Source: Peptoniphilus_A sp022767005 (GTDB lineage: Bacteria; Bacillota; Clostridia; Tissierellales; Peptoniphilaceae). From it: a stretch of DNA of 64,000 bases. A model generated the notes under the pieces. It saw only the letters and a program-made list of their open reading frames with translations. It did not search any database and was not told the origin of the DNA. A program made the position numbers and the translations under genes. The first letter of the stretch is position 1, and each line of letters starts with the position of its first letter. Positions 24,416 through 33,121 of the stretch are shown one piece after another. The stretch spans positions 90,454-154,453 of the forward strand of contig NZ_JBNPOJ010000004.1 in assembly GCF_050315115.1 (NCBI RefSeq), in the 5' to 3' direction.

Positions 24416-24694
24416 TTAATCAAATATTATTTCTGCAAGAGCTATTATAAACTTATTGTCAACTTTATAAAAAATTTCAGTCCCATTTCTATCACTGTTT
24501 AACACGCCAGCTCTCTTTAATTTTCCGAGATGGGAAGAAACAGTTGGTTGAGGAATATTAAATTTCTCTTGTAAAGATCCAACATTACATGGACCATTGT
24601 CAATTAGATTTTTAATAATTTTAAGTCTAATGGGATGTGCCATTACTTTTAAAACTTCAGCTGTCTTCTCTAAATTATCTATTTTGTTTCTCAC
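24416..24694 (-). CDS. ArsR-family winged-helix regulator
   Basis: A 92-residue ArsR/SmtB-type repressor (AEVLKVMAHPIRLKIIKNL, then IPQPTVSSHLGKLKRAGV as the recognition helix region and TEIFYKVDN wing). It lacks the CxC metal site of arsenic sensors and has only one Cys in GPCNVGSL, so the signal may be redox or something else. I use the GTG start at 24694 (GGAGG six nt upstream); an ATG at 24718 lies before that ribosome site. A TTGACT-like -35 element lies a short way upstream. Its target is unknown; it may be itself or the helicase/CoA-transferase operon. Confidence 0.85.
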   Translation of the reverse strand: MRNKIDNLEKTAEVLKVMAHPIRLKIIKNLIDNGPCNVGSLQEKFNIPQPTVSSHLGKLKRAGVLNSDRNGTEIFYKVDNKFIIALAEIIFD

Positions 24695-24830
24695 TTCATA
24701 CCTCCAAATATGTAACATGAATAAAATTGATTAGTCAATTCATATTCTTTAATTATAATATTTGAACCTTCTACTTTTGTCAATAGTTTCACATAAATTT
24801 CATCTAGCGAAAAAATATTTCCTAGATTTA

Positions 24831-24881
24831 ATAAAAAATTGACCTCCTCAAGTCAGTTTTTCAGTCCAACTTGAGAAGGTC
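24831..24881 (-). terminator. Intrinsic terminator after ileS
   Basis: Thirteen-base arms GACCTTCTCAAGT / ACTTGAGGAGGTC around a 15-base loop, then AATTTTTTATT on the minus strand. Confidence 0.88.
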
Positions 24882-24912
24882 ATTACTTTTCACTAAAGCC
24901 TTTAAATTAAAT

Positions 24913-27900
24913 TTATACTCTCTTTATCTCTATTTTTATTTCATGTCCATTTAGGTTTTCAGCTTCTGTATCTACATCTGAATTAACTATTTCAGTTGCC
25001 AAAGTTTCTGTCTTAATAAATTTTTCTTCAGCTGCTATTGCCTTTTCTACTTCTTCGTCAGATTTAAAAGTTATCTTAATATTGTCTAAAATGTCTAAAT
25101 CCTTTTTCTTTCTTAGTTGTTGAATCTTTGATATAAATTCTCTTACATATCCTTCATTAAGAAGTTCAGCATTAAGTTCAGTGTCAAGAATTACAAAGAG
25201 GTTATTTTCCATAATAACATCAAAACCATCTTTTGCATTGATTTTTACTTCTACATAATCTCTCTTGATTTCTATTTCTTCGCCATTAATTTCAATGTTT
25301 ACATTTCCTTCATTTAATTTTGAAAGAAGTTCTTTAGCATTAGTTTCCCTTAAATATTTGCCAAAGTCTTTTACTTTTGAACCTAAAATGCTTCCGCAAA
25401 CTCTAAAGTTTGGTTTAAGTTCAAATTCCATATATTCTGAAAGATTATCTTCAAATTTTACCTCTTTAACATTTAATTCTTCCTTAATTAAATCAGTTAA
25501 ATCGCCAATAATATCTTTATACTTCCCGTCGATAATAACTTCTGCAAGTGGTTGTCTAACTTTAATCTTTGCTTCTTCTCTGGATGCTCTTCCCAATGTT
25601 ACAAGATCCCTTACCAAATCCATTTTTTCTTCTACTTTGTCGTTGATCATATTTTCATCATAAGTTGGATAATCAACTAAGTGTACAGACTCTTCATCAG
25701 TAAGTGACTTAAATAATTCTTCAGAGATAAATGGAACTATTGGTGCGATTAGTTTTGTAACACCAAGTAAAACTTCATAAGTTGTCTTATATACTGCAAG
25801 TTTAGTATTGTCTTTGTCAGTCTTCCAGAATCTCCTTCTGTTTCTTCTAATGTACCAATTTGAAACATCTTCAATTACAAATTCTTGAATTTCTCTAACA
25901 ACTTTTGTAAGTTCAAATACTTCCATGTCTTTTCTTACAGTTTTTACTAGTCTGTTATATTTTGAAAGCAACCATTTATCGATTTCTTCTAAATCTTCAT
26001 AGCTTACTTTGTGTTCTCTAGGATCGATATTATCTGTATTGGCATAAAGACTGAAGAAGTTATATGTGTTTCTAAGTGATCTAAAGAATTTTGATTCAAT
26101 TTCACGAAGACCATCCTCATCAAATTTTGTTGGAGTCCAAGGTGGAGATACATAAAGTAGATACCATCTTACAACATCGGCACCGTATTTATCAAATAAT
26201 TCAAGAGGAGCTACTGTATTTCCTCTTGATTTTGACATTTTCTTTCCTTCTTTATCAAGGATAAGGTCGTTTACAAGTACATTTTTGTATGGACTTTTTC
26301 CTGTCATATAAGTTGAAATTGCAATTAGTGAATAGAACCAACCTCTAGTTTGGTCAATTCCTTCACATATAAAATCTGCTGGGAATAACTCATCAAAATT
26401 ATCTTTATTTTCAAAAGGATAATGCCATTGTGCAAAAGGCATTGCTCCTGAATCAAACCACACATCGATTACATCAAGTTCCCTTTTCATTTCTTTTCCA
26501 CATTTTGGACATTTTATATGAATATCATCAACATATGGTCTGTGAAGTTCTATATCTTCTGGAACATCTTCCACAGCTTTTTTTCTAAGGTCTTCAATTG
26601 AACCAATTGATTCTGTATGACCACATTCACATCTCCAAATTGGAAGTGGTGTCCCCCAATATCTTGACCTTGAAATTGCCCAGTCATTTAGATTTTCTAG
26701 CCAATTTCCAAATCTCTTTTCACCCACAAAATCTGGGAACCAATTAACACCCTTGTTGTTTTCAATTAATTTATTTTTAAATTTAGTAACTTCAATGTAC
26801 CAAGATGGGTGTGCGTAATAAATTAATGGAGTATGACATCTCCAACAGTGTGGATAATTATGAACTACTTTTTGTTTTGAAAACATTAAGTCATTGTCCA
26901 TTAGATAATGAATCACATCATGATCAGCATCTATTACAAATTGACCTTTCCATGGTGTATCAGTAAATTTACCTTCTTCATCCACTGGTTTTAACATTGG
27001 AAGGTCATATCCCCTTGCAGTTTGGTAGTCGTCTTCACCAAAAGCAGGCGCAATATGAACAATACCTGTACCATCTTCAGTAGTTACATAATCAGCACAT
27101 ATTACATAAAATGCTTTTTTATCAGGTTCTAAAAATTTAAGAAGTTGCTCGTATTCCATAAACTCTAAATCTTTGCCGACAAATTCTTCTATTACTTCAT
27201 ATTCATCATCTTTGAAAACTGTTTTTGCAAGTAACTTTGCTACATAATAAATATTTCCGTCGGAATGCTTTACTTTAATATATTCAACTTTTGGATTTAC
27301 AGCAAGGGCTACGTTAGATGGAAGTGTCCAAGGTGTAGTTGTCCATGCTAAGAAATATTCATTATCCTTATCCTTTAATTTGAATTTACAAGTTACAGTA
27401 GTAGTTTTTATTTCTTCATAACCTTGTGCAACTTCGTGAGATGCAAGTCCAGTTCCACATCTTGGACAATAAGGAACAATTTTATGTCCTTCATAAATTA
27501 ATCCCTCTTTAAACATCTTGTCTAAAATGTGCCAAACTGATTCAATATAACTATTTTCAAGTGTAATATATGGATGGTCTAAATCTATTAGATAGCCCAT
27601 TCTTCTAGTAAGTGTTCTCCATTCTTTTTCATATTCAAAAACAGATTCCTTACATTTTTTATTAAAATCTTCAACTCCATAGGATTCAATATCTTGTTTA
27701 TTATGAAGTCCAAGTTTTTTTTCAACTTCAATTTCAACTGGAAGACCATGTGTGTCCCAACCAGCTTTTCTCTTAACTTTATATCCAAGCATTGTATGAT
27801 ATCTACAAGTTAAGTCCTTTAAAGTTCTCGCCATTACATGATGTATTCCTGGCTTGCCATTTGCCGTTGGAGGTCCTTCATAGAAAATATAATTCTCTCC

Positions 27901-28014
27901 ATCTTTTCTAGATTCTACAGATTTGTGTAAAAGATCTATTTCATCCCAAAATTTTGAGATTTTTTCTTCCCTTACACTAACCTTATCCTTAGATAATTCT
28001 TTAAAATTTTTCAT
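24913..28014 (-). CDS. ileS: Isoleucyl-tRNA synthetase, type 2, with GIHH-form signature
   Basis: A 1033-residue class I synthetase that charges tRNA-Ile. N-terminal segment YEGPPTANGKPGIHHVMAR carries the first signature, here P-G-I-H-H (residues 55-59) in place of P-H-I-G-H. The second signature is KMSKS at about 592-596. The editing domain (LAWTTTPWTLPSNVALA) and the anticodon-binding domain (VSNWYIRRNRRRFW) are present. The overall type is the eukaryote-like IleRS2 found in some bacteria, which is intrinsically mupirocin tolerant. Versions with G and H exchanged in the HIGH motif have been described as hyper-resistant. It has a T-box leader and its own terminator. Confidence 0.95.
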   Translation of the reverse strand: MKNFKELSKDKVSVREEKISKFWDEIDLLHKSVESRKDGENYIFYEGPPTANGKPGIHHVMARTLKDLTCRYHTMLGYKVKRKAGWDTHGLPVEIEVEKKLGLHNKQDIESYGVEDFNKKCKESVFEYEKEWRTLTRRMGYLIDLDHPYITLENSYIESVWHILDKMFKEGLIYEGHKIVPYCPRCGTGLASHEVAQGYEEIKTTTVTCKFKLKDKDNEYFLAWTTTPWTLPSNVALAVNPKVEYIKVKHSDGNIYYVAKLLAKTVFKDDEYEVIEEFVGKDLEFMEYEQLLKFLEPDKKAFYVICADYVTTEDGTGIVHIAPAFGEDDYQTARGYDLPMLKPVDEEGKFTDTPWKGQFVIDADHDVIHYLMDNDLMFSKQKVVHNYPHCWRCHTPLIYYAHPSWYIEVTKFKNKLIENNKGVNWFPDFVGEKRFGNWLENLNDWAISRSRYWGTPLPIWRCECGHTESIGSIEDLRKKAVEDVPEDIELHRPYVDDIHIKCPKCGKEMKRELDVIDVWFDSGAMPFAQWHYPFENKDNFDELFPADFICEGIDQTRGWFYSLIAISTYMTGKSPYKNVLVNDLILDKEGKKMSKSRGNTVAPLELFDKYGADVVRWYLLYVSPPWTPTKFDEDGLREIESKFFRSLRNTYNFFSLYANTDNIDPREHKVSYEDLEEIDKWLLSKYNRLVKTVRKDMEVFELTKVVREIQEFVIEDVSNWYIRRNRRRFWKTDKDNTKLAVYKTTYEVLLGVTKLIAPIVPFISEELFKSLTDEESVHLVDYPTYDENMINDKVEEKMDLVRDLVTLGRASREEAKIKVRQPLAEVIIDGKYKDIIGDLTDLIKEELNVKEVKFEDNLSEYMEFELKPNFRVCGSILGSKVKDFGKYLRETNAKELLSKLNEGNVNIEINGEEIEIKRDYVEVKINAKDGFDVIMENNLFVILDTELNAELLNEGYVREFISKIQQLRKKKDLDILDNIKITFKSDEEVEKAIAAEEKFIKTETLATEIVNSDVDTEAENLNGHEIKIEIKRV

Positions 28015-28044
28015 CTAAAACTCCTTATTCTTCCTAATTTTTTA

Positions 28045-28245
28045 TAAAAAAGTCCCCTCTCAAACGAGAAGGGACGAACTAGCCGCGGTACCACCCTAAT
28101 TATAGGTAACTATCACTTAATTTTTTAACGCAAATACGCAAAGGCTTTTGACCTTTGAGCTCCGAGGTGATCTATAAATTTTCAAAACACAGTTTCACAC
28201 CAAACAACTGCTCTCTTAGTTTTTAGAATTTACCGTCCTCATCAA
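28045..28245 (-). ncRNA. T-box leader of ileS (isoleucine specifier)
   Basis: The minus strand upstream of ileS has the T-box sequence AGGGTGGTACCGCGG (28097-28083). An intrinsic terminator follows, with GTCCCTTCTC paired to GAGAGGGGAC (28075-28052) and then TTTTTT. Stem I begins near GATGAGGACGG (about 28245) and a specifier codon ATC (28171-28169, isoleucine) sits in GATCACC. Uncharged tRNA-Ile should favour the antiterminator and raise ileS expression. It begins directly after the stop of the Rrf2-type gene. Confidence 0.93.
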
Positions 28246-28248
28246 AGC

Positions 28249-28656
28249 TTATATAAAATTGTCTATTGTTTCATCCTTAAACATTTTAATAATGTTGGAT
28301 TGAATCTTTGCGAGTGTAACGTGGAATTTACAATTTCCAACATCACCAGATTTGTTTTTGCTACAATAACTATCTTTTTGTAAACACCTATTTATTACAA
28401 TAGGACCATCAATCGCAATAAGTATGTCGTATAGTGTTATGTCTTCTTTTGGTTTCTTTAAATAATATCCACCCTTAGAACCTCTTTTTGCATCGGTAAT
28501 TCCCGCTAAATTTAATTTTCTCAAAATTCTTAGAGTAAATCTTTTAGTAACACCTTCACTTTCAGCAATTTGAGGTGCTCCAATTACTGTACCTTCATTT
28601 TCAGCCAGGTACCTTACAATTCTAAAGGCATAATCTGTCTCTTGTGTTATTCTCAT
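28249..28656 (-). CDS. Rrf2-family regulator with iron-sulfur cysteines
   Basis: A 135-residue winged-helix regulator of the Rrf2/IscR family (MRITQETDYAFRIVRYLA, VTKRFTLRILRKLNLAGI, KRGSKGGYYLKKP). Three cysteines in NRCLQKDSYC then GNC match the IscR/NsrR/RsrR-type cluster loop, so it probably binds an Fe-S cluster and senses iron, oxygen or nitric oxide. It follows the SAF-domain oxidoreductase gene by 35 nt. Its target is unknown; no isc/suf genes are in the window. Confidence 0.88.
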   Translation of the reverse strand: MRITQETDYAFRIVRYLAENEGTVIGAPQIAESEGVTKRFTLRILRKLNLAGITDAKRGSKGGYYLKKPKEDITLYDILIAIDGPIVINRCLQKDSYCSKNKSGDVGNCKFHVTLAKIQSNIIKMFKDETIDNFI

Positions 28657-28691
28657 TTTATCACCTATTTTGAATATTATATCATCTTTGT

Positions 28692-29969
28692 TTACTTTTT
28701 AAAATACTTATCTTGTATTTTTCTAAGCTTTACAATTTCTGACTCTTCATTTAAAGATATGTCATCATAAGTAACTAGACTTCCCTTTTTTACATCTCTC
28801 TTCGCATAAGCACCATTTGTTACAATACCAATTGGCACATGGTTTCCCTCTAATTGATCTTTTTTTGTTTCTAAAGTTCCAAAAATCATTTCTCCGCCAA
28901 TAGAGTCAAGTTTTTCGCCCTTTTTTATATCTCTTTTGGCAACTGCTACAGTTTCTGCATAAGGTTCTCCCATTGGGGCAATAGATGAATCTCTCAATAC
29001 CACAGCTTTAATAATGGAAACTATTGTCTCAATACTAGTCAAATGATAAGGTCTATATATTGTATAATTTGGGCCTTCTCCCATGGAAAGATATTTCATT
29101 TCTTTATCGATAATATTAGATTTTGGTCTTACCACAACAAAAACTCCAGGAGCTATACCCGTTGCAAAGTCTACAACACCATAGGAATTTAAAATTCCAC
29201 CATCTTCTTTTAATTTGTAATCATCGGCAATTTTTTTAGGACTTGTATCTACAAAATGGCAACCCCTAATGTCTGGAATAAAGCCAAGAGCATTGCATAC
29301 AGCATTAAGTTCAATCATTGTGTTAGTCCCATCTACAAAAGAAGTTAACATCCTTGGACTTATTCCCTTTTTGTTTGCAGAGTCCCTTAAACTATCTGGA
29401 GTCGCATAATTATTTAATTCATTATTTTTCCCCTTTCCGAGAACTAGAACCTCAAACCCACAATTTTTTGCAAATTCATAAATCTCTACAATAGCACCAG
29501 GTTCATCGCCCTTTGTTCCTGAATAAATTAATCCCTTTTCATCTGCCATTACCTTTAAAATTGGTCCAACAGTTGCATCCATCTCAACATTAAGACTAAC
29601 TATATCCACATTATTTTCTATTGCCGAAATAGATAATTTTGTACCAGTCTCAGTGTCTCCCGTACAATCAACTATGCAGTCCACAAGAGTTGAGGCAATT
29701 AAATTATTTGTTGTGGCGATGTATTTTTTTTCTCTTAAAAGATTCCTTGCTTCTTCCAAGTCATCTGTAAAAGCATAATCACCTTTATCTATATTTGCTG
29801 AATCTATTGCAGCTTTTAGCGTTACTTTATTTCTTGATGAAAAAACTATGGGATAAAAATTTTCATTTTGACTTAACAAAGTAAATAGTGAAGTGCCCAT
29901 TATTCCTGAGCCAACAATTCCAACAGAAATATTTCCATATTCCTTTAATTTTTTTTGTAAGTAAAACAT
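28692..29969 (-). CDS. NAD(P)-binding homoserine dehydrogenase-like protein with SAF domain
   Basis: A 425-residue protein. A Rossmann fold with GIVGSGIMGTSLF (residues about 17-29) and a homoserine dehydrogenase-like catalytic region is followed by a C-terminal SAF domain (AETVAVAKRDIKKGEKLD, GAYAKRDVKKGSLVTYDDI; residues about 330-410). Proteins of this build are oxidoreductases or isomerases, for example in tetrose/erythritol-type sugar pathways, but the substrate here is unknown and no sugar genes are near. It is first in a unit with the Rrf2-type regulator. Confidence 0.8.
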   Translation of the reverse strand: MFYLQKKLKEYGNISVGIVGSGIMGTSLFTLLSQNENFYPIVFSSRNKVTLKAAIDSANIDKGDYAFTDDLEEARNLLREKKYIATTNNLIASTLVDCIVDCTGDTETGTKLSISAIENNVDIVSLNVEMDATVGPILKVMADEKGLIYSGTKGDEPGAIVEIYEFAKNCGFEVLVLGKGKNNELNNYATPDSLRDSANKKGISPRMLTSFVDGTNTMIELNAVCNALGFIPDIRGCHFVDTSPKKIADDYKLKEDGGILNSYGVVDFATGIAPGVFVVVRPKSNIIDKEMKYLSMGEGPNYTIYRPYHLTSIETIVSIIKAVVLRDSSIAPMGEPYAETVAVAKRDIKKGEKLDSIGGEMIFGTLETKKDQLEGNHVPIGIVTNGAYAKRDVKKGSLVTYDDISLNEESEIVKLRKIQDKYFKK

Positions 29970-30050
29970 TCTTCCTCCAAATCTATTTGAATCATTAAAA
30001 TTAATCTTATTTGCAAAATTATTTTAATCTGAATTTACTTCTATTGCAAA

Positions 30051-31241
30051 TTATTTTTCACTAAGCATCTTTCCAAGTCGATATCCACAAGAAAATGCAA
30101 ATTGCAAATTATAACCACCGCAGTCTCCGTCAATATTTAGTGCCTCTCCTATAATATACAAATTCTCAATTTTTTTACATGAATAGTCATACGGATTTAC
30201 TTCGCTTAAATCAACGCCACCTCTTGTAACTTGGGAATTTTTAAAACCTGTGCTCCCAATTACTTTAAACCTTGACTTTAATAAAATTTCTACGATATTT
30301 TCAAAATCTGACATAGGAATCATATTCATTGCAACTTTTTTGTCTAAATTTAAAGAATCAATTATATAGTGAATAAATTTTTTATCGACAATTCCCATTA
30401 AGTACTCTTCAAGGGAAAAATCTGGAAACATATAATATCTGCTATAAAGCATCTCAATTGTATTTTCATCAACATTATTTATTATTGGCACTTCAATAAA
30501 ATTATTTTCAGAAATATTCACTGACAAATCTAAAATTGGCGGCCCACTTATTCCATAATCAGTGAATAAAATTTCTCCAAATCTTTCATCAATTTTTTTA
30601 TCTTTCTCAAATAATTTTGCCCTTCCAATTACTTTAGTCCCCTTAAGATGCTTTAAATATTTTGATTCTAATTTTATTTGAGTAAGTGCCGGCTTTAATT
30701 CAGTTATTTTTAAACCTAGCTCTTTTAGAATTTCAAAACTTCTTCCATCAGAACCACTTGCAGGCATGGATTTTGCGCCAAAGGCTGCAATAACTACATC
30801 TGATTTAAAAATTCCATTATTTGTAAGTACTTCAAAACCCTTTTTATTTTTTTTAATTTCTAAAACTTCTGTGTTTGTCCTAATGTCGATATTCTTTTTA
30901 TTAAGCCAATACATAAAAATATTTAGCACAGAATTTGACTTCAATGTAATTGGATAAACTCTATTTCCATCAATTGTAGATTCAAGCCCTAAAGTTTTAA
31001 AATAATTTATTAAGTCTTGATTATTAAATTCTTTTATGGTGTATTTAACAAAACTTGGAGAAGAATAATTTTCTTCTGACAAATTTAAGTTAGTATAATT
31101 GCATCTGCCATTGCCAGTTGCCAGTAATTTTTTCCCAATCCTGTCATTTTTTTCAATTAATGTAACATCATTATTTTCATTTTTTGCATTTATAGCAGCA
31201 ACCATTCCAGCAGGTCCTGCACCAATAATTATTATATTCAT
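30051..31241 (-). CDS. HI0933/BaiN-family FAD-dependent flavoprotein
   Basis: A 396-residue cytosolic flavoprotein of the HI0933 (YhiN/BaiN) family. The dinucleotide-binding start MNIIIIGAGPAGMVAAINAK, the family segment IGKKLLATGNGRCNYTN and the C-terminal VTRGGVDLSEVNP and GGYNLQFAFSCGYRLG all match. BaiN homologs reduce bile acid intermediates in some gut Clostridia, but most members have unknown substrates, so no specific reaction is claimed. It is divergent from the pyrophosphatase gene with no clear terminator. Confidence 0.88.
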   Translation of the reverse strand: MNIIIIGAGPAGMVAAINAKNENNDVTLIEKNDRIGKKLLATGNGRCNYTNLNLSEENYSSPSFVKYTIKEFNNQDLINYFKTLGLESTIDGNRVYPITLKSNSVLNIFMYWLNKKNIDIRTNTEVLEIKKNKKGFEVLTNNGIFKSDVVIAAFGAKSMPASGSDGRSFEILKELGLKITELKPALTQIKLESKYLKHLKGTKVIGRAKLFEKDKKIDERFGEILFTDYGISGPPILDLSVNISENNFIEVPIINNVDENTIEMLYSRYYMFPDFSLEEYLMGIVDKKFIHYIIDSLNLDKKVAMNMIPMSDFENIVEILLKSRFKVIGSTGFKNSQVTRGGVDLSEVNPYDYSCKKIENLYIIGEALNIDGDCGGYNLQFAFSCGYRLGKMLSEK

Positions 31242-31304
31242 AGTATCACAAACAAATTATATCCTAAAGTTTTATAAATTTACAATAATTTAATAAATTT
31301 GTGT

Positions 31305-31310
31305 TATAAT
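31305..31310 (+). promoter_or_regulatory. -10 element of the pyrophosphatase gene
   Basis: TATAAT in TTGTGTTATAAT, 22 nt before the ATG, with GGAGGAATT as ribosome site. The -35 is not clear. Confidence 0.55.
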
Positions 31311-31332
31311 AGCTAAGAAATTTGGAGGAATT

Positions 31333-32967
31333 ATGAAAAATAAGATTTATATAACAGGACACAAAAACCCCGACACAGATAGTATATGTTCTGCCATTGC
31401 CTTGGCAGAGTTAAAAAATAAAATGGGAGAAAATACTGAAGCAATTAGGCTTGGCAATTTAAATAAAGAAACCGAATTTGTACTTAAGTATTTTAACGTA
31501 GCTAGTCCAAGGCTAAAGACTTCTATCAAGCCACAAGTCCGTGATATTGAAATAGACGCTGCCTATTGTGTAAATCCAAGTCTTTCTATGGCATCAGCAA
31601 TGGATTTGATTCAAAAAAATAATATCAATTCCTTGCCCGTTGTAGACGATGATGACAATCTTATTGGAATCGTAAGTTTATCCAACATTGCATCATCTTA
31701 TATGGAAATTTGGGATGACTCAATAATCGGCAGGAGTAACACAAGCTTTGAAAATATTTTAGATGTGCTTAAGGGCAAAGTTCTTTATTTGCCAAAAAAT
31801 CCAAGAAAGCTATCAGGTAAAATGGCTGTCAAGGCTATAAAAAATCAGGACTTAATAAAGGAAAATGATATAGTAATTGTTGGCGACGATATAAAAGACC
31901 AAGAAGCTGTAATTAAAAAGGGCATATCTCTTTTAATTCTTACAATTTCAACTAAACTTGATGATAAACTTTTAGAACTTGCAAAGGAAAATAATGTTGC
32001 GGTAATTTCTACTGGACTTTCAACTTTTATGGTTGCAAGAATTTTGCCACAAGCTGTTCCCGTTGAATATGTAATGACAAGAGGTAATCTAGTTGTATTT
32101 CACAAGGACGATTTAATTGACGACGTTCGTGAAAAAATGGCACAATCAAGATTTAGATCCTATCCTGTTCTCAACAATAAAAATAAAGTAATTGGAAATA
32201 TTTCCCGCTATCACTTAATTTCAAACTTAAAGAAAAAGATAATTTTAGTTGACCACAACGAAAGAAACCAATCCATTGATGATATTGATTCTGCAGAAAT
32301 TGTGCAAATCGTGGATCACCACAGAGTTGCTAATATCTCTACAAGTTCTCCAATTTATTTTAGAAATGAGCCTGTTGGATCGACTGCAACAATTGTTTCA
32401 AAAATGTTTTTTGAAAATGGAATAAAGCCTTCTCGTGAAGTTGCTGGTCTTCTTTGTGCGGCAATAATTTCCGACACACTTTTATTTAGATCTCCTACAT
32501 CTACTGATACAGATAAATATATTCTAAATAAAATGAAAAAAATTGCAGCAATTGATGTAGATGAATTTGCAATGGAAATGTTTAAAGCAGGTACAAGCCT
32601 CGAAGGTAGAAAACCCGATGAACTTTTAAAATCCGATGTTAAAAACTTTTCTGTTGAAGGCATAAATATAAGAATCTGTCAAATTTTTACTATGGATTTG
32701 GAAAGTACGACTTCTGTGGAAAAAGAATTAAAAGAAACTATGGAACACTTTATTGAAACATCTGACACAGAGACTTTCATCTTGATGATTACAGATATAT
32801 TTAGGGAAGTTTCTGAAGTAATTATCGCAGGAAGCTTTAAAGAAGCAATTGCGAGAAAATTTGAAAAGGAATTAGTTGGCGACAAATTTTTATCTGAAGG
32901 ACTTCTATCAAGAAAAAAACAACTCCTTCCTAAAATTAGCTCTGCAATATCAGAAGAACTTTCATAA
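31333..32967 (+). CDS. Family II manganese-dependent inorganic pyrophosphatase with CBS/DRTGG insert
   Basis: A 544-residue enzyme that hydrolyses pyrophosphate. DHH-type active site: ITGHKNPDTDSICSA at the N-terminus and QIVDHHRVAN near residue 330, then the DHHA2 domain. Between the two halves is a regulatory insert of CBS1 (NNINSLPVVDDDDNLIGIV), a DRTGG domain and CBS2 (SRFRSYPVLNNKNKVIG). This build matches CBS-pyrophosphatases of Clostridium perfringens type, which are inhibited by AMP/ADP and activated by ATP or diadenosine polyphosphates. It is monocistronic with a strong shared terminator. Confidence 0.93.
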   Translation: MKNKIYITGHKNPDTDSICSAIALAELKNKMGENTEAIRLGNLNKETEFVLKYFNVASPRLKTSIKPQVRDIEIDAAYCVNPSLSMASAMDLIQKNNINSLPVVDDDDNLIGIVSLSNIASSYMEIWDDSIIGRSNTSFENILDVLKGKVLYLPKNPRKLSGKMAVKAIKNQDLIKENDIVIVGDDIKDQEAVIKKGISLLILTISTKLDDKLLELAKENNVAVISTGLSTFMVARILPQAVPVEYVMTRGNLVVFHKDDLIDDVREKMAQSRFRSYPVLNNKNKVIGNISRYHLISNLKKKIILVDHNERNQSIDDIDSAEIVQIVDHHRVANISTSSPIYFRNEPVGSTATIVSKMFFENGIKPSREVAGLLCAAIISDTLLFRSPTSTDTDKYILNKMKKIAAIDVDEFAMEMFKAGTSLEGRKPDELLKSDVKNFSVEGINIRICQIFTMDLESTTSVEKELKETMEHFIETSDTETFILMITDIFREVSEVIIAGSFKEAIARKFEKELVGDKFLSEGLLSRKKQLLPKISSAISEELS

Positions 32968-32976
32968 TTATTTTAC

Positions 32977-33010
32977 AAAAAAGAGCCTATCATCTGATAG
33001 ACTCTTTTTA
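32977..33010. terminator. Bidirectional terminator
   Basis: AAGAGCCTATCA / TGATAGACTCTT with a two-base loop. TTTTTA follows on plus and TTTTTTG on minus. It ends the pyrophosphatase gene and the convergent operon of the small acidic protein. Confidence 0.92.
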
Positions 33011-33013
33011 TCA

Positions 33014-33121
33014 TTATTTAGAGCAGTTTTCATTGCAACCGCATGAATTTTCATCCTTATCTTCGCAGCCGCAATCGTGATCGTGTTTATCTTCGTGATG
33101 GTCATCTCCATCATCATCCTT
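33014..33121 (-). other. In-frame Asp/His/Cys-rich tail after a UAG codon
   Basis: Directly after the TAG of the 145-residue gene, the same frame stays open for 35 codons to TAA. It encodes a tail rich in metal ligands (DDDGDDHHEDKHDHDCGC, then CGCNENC), with about ten Asp, four His and five Cys. No ATG, GTG or TTG occurs in this frame after the stop, so it cannot be started on its own. It may be reached by UAG readthrough or be cut off by a recent nonsense change. It ends just before the terminator. Confidence 0.6.

Noticed and set aside
33014..33121. Alternative frame over the metal-rich tail starting ATGATGGAGATGACC
   Set aside because: It has start codons but a low-complexity Thr/Ile/Lys product that is a shift of the His/Asp/Cys frame; it also runs into the terminator.
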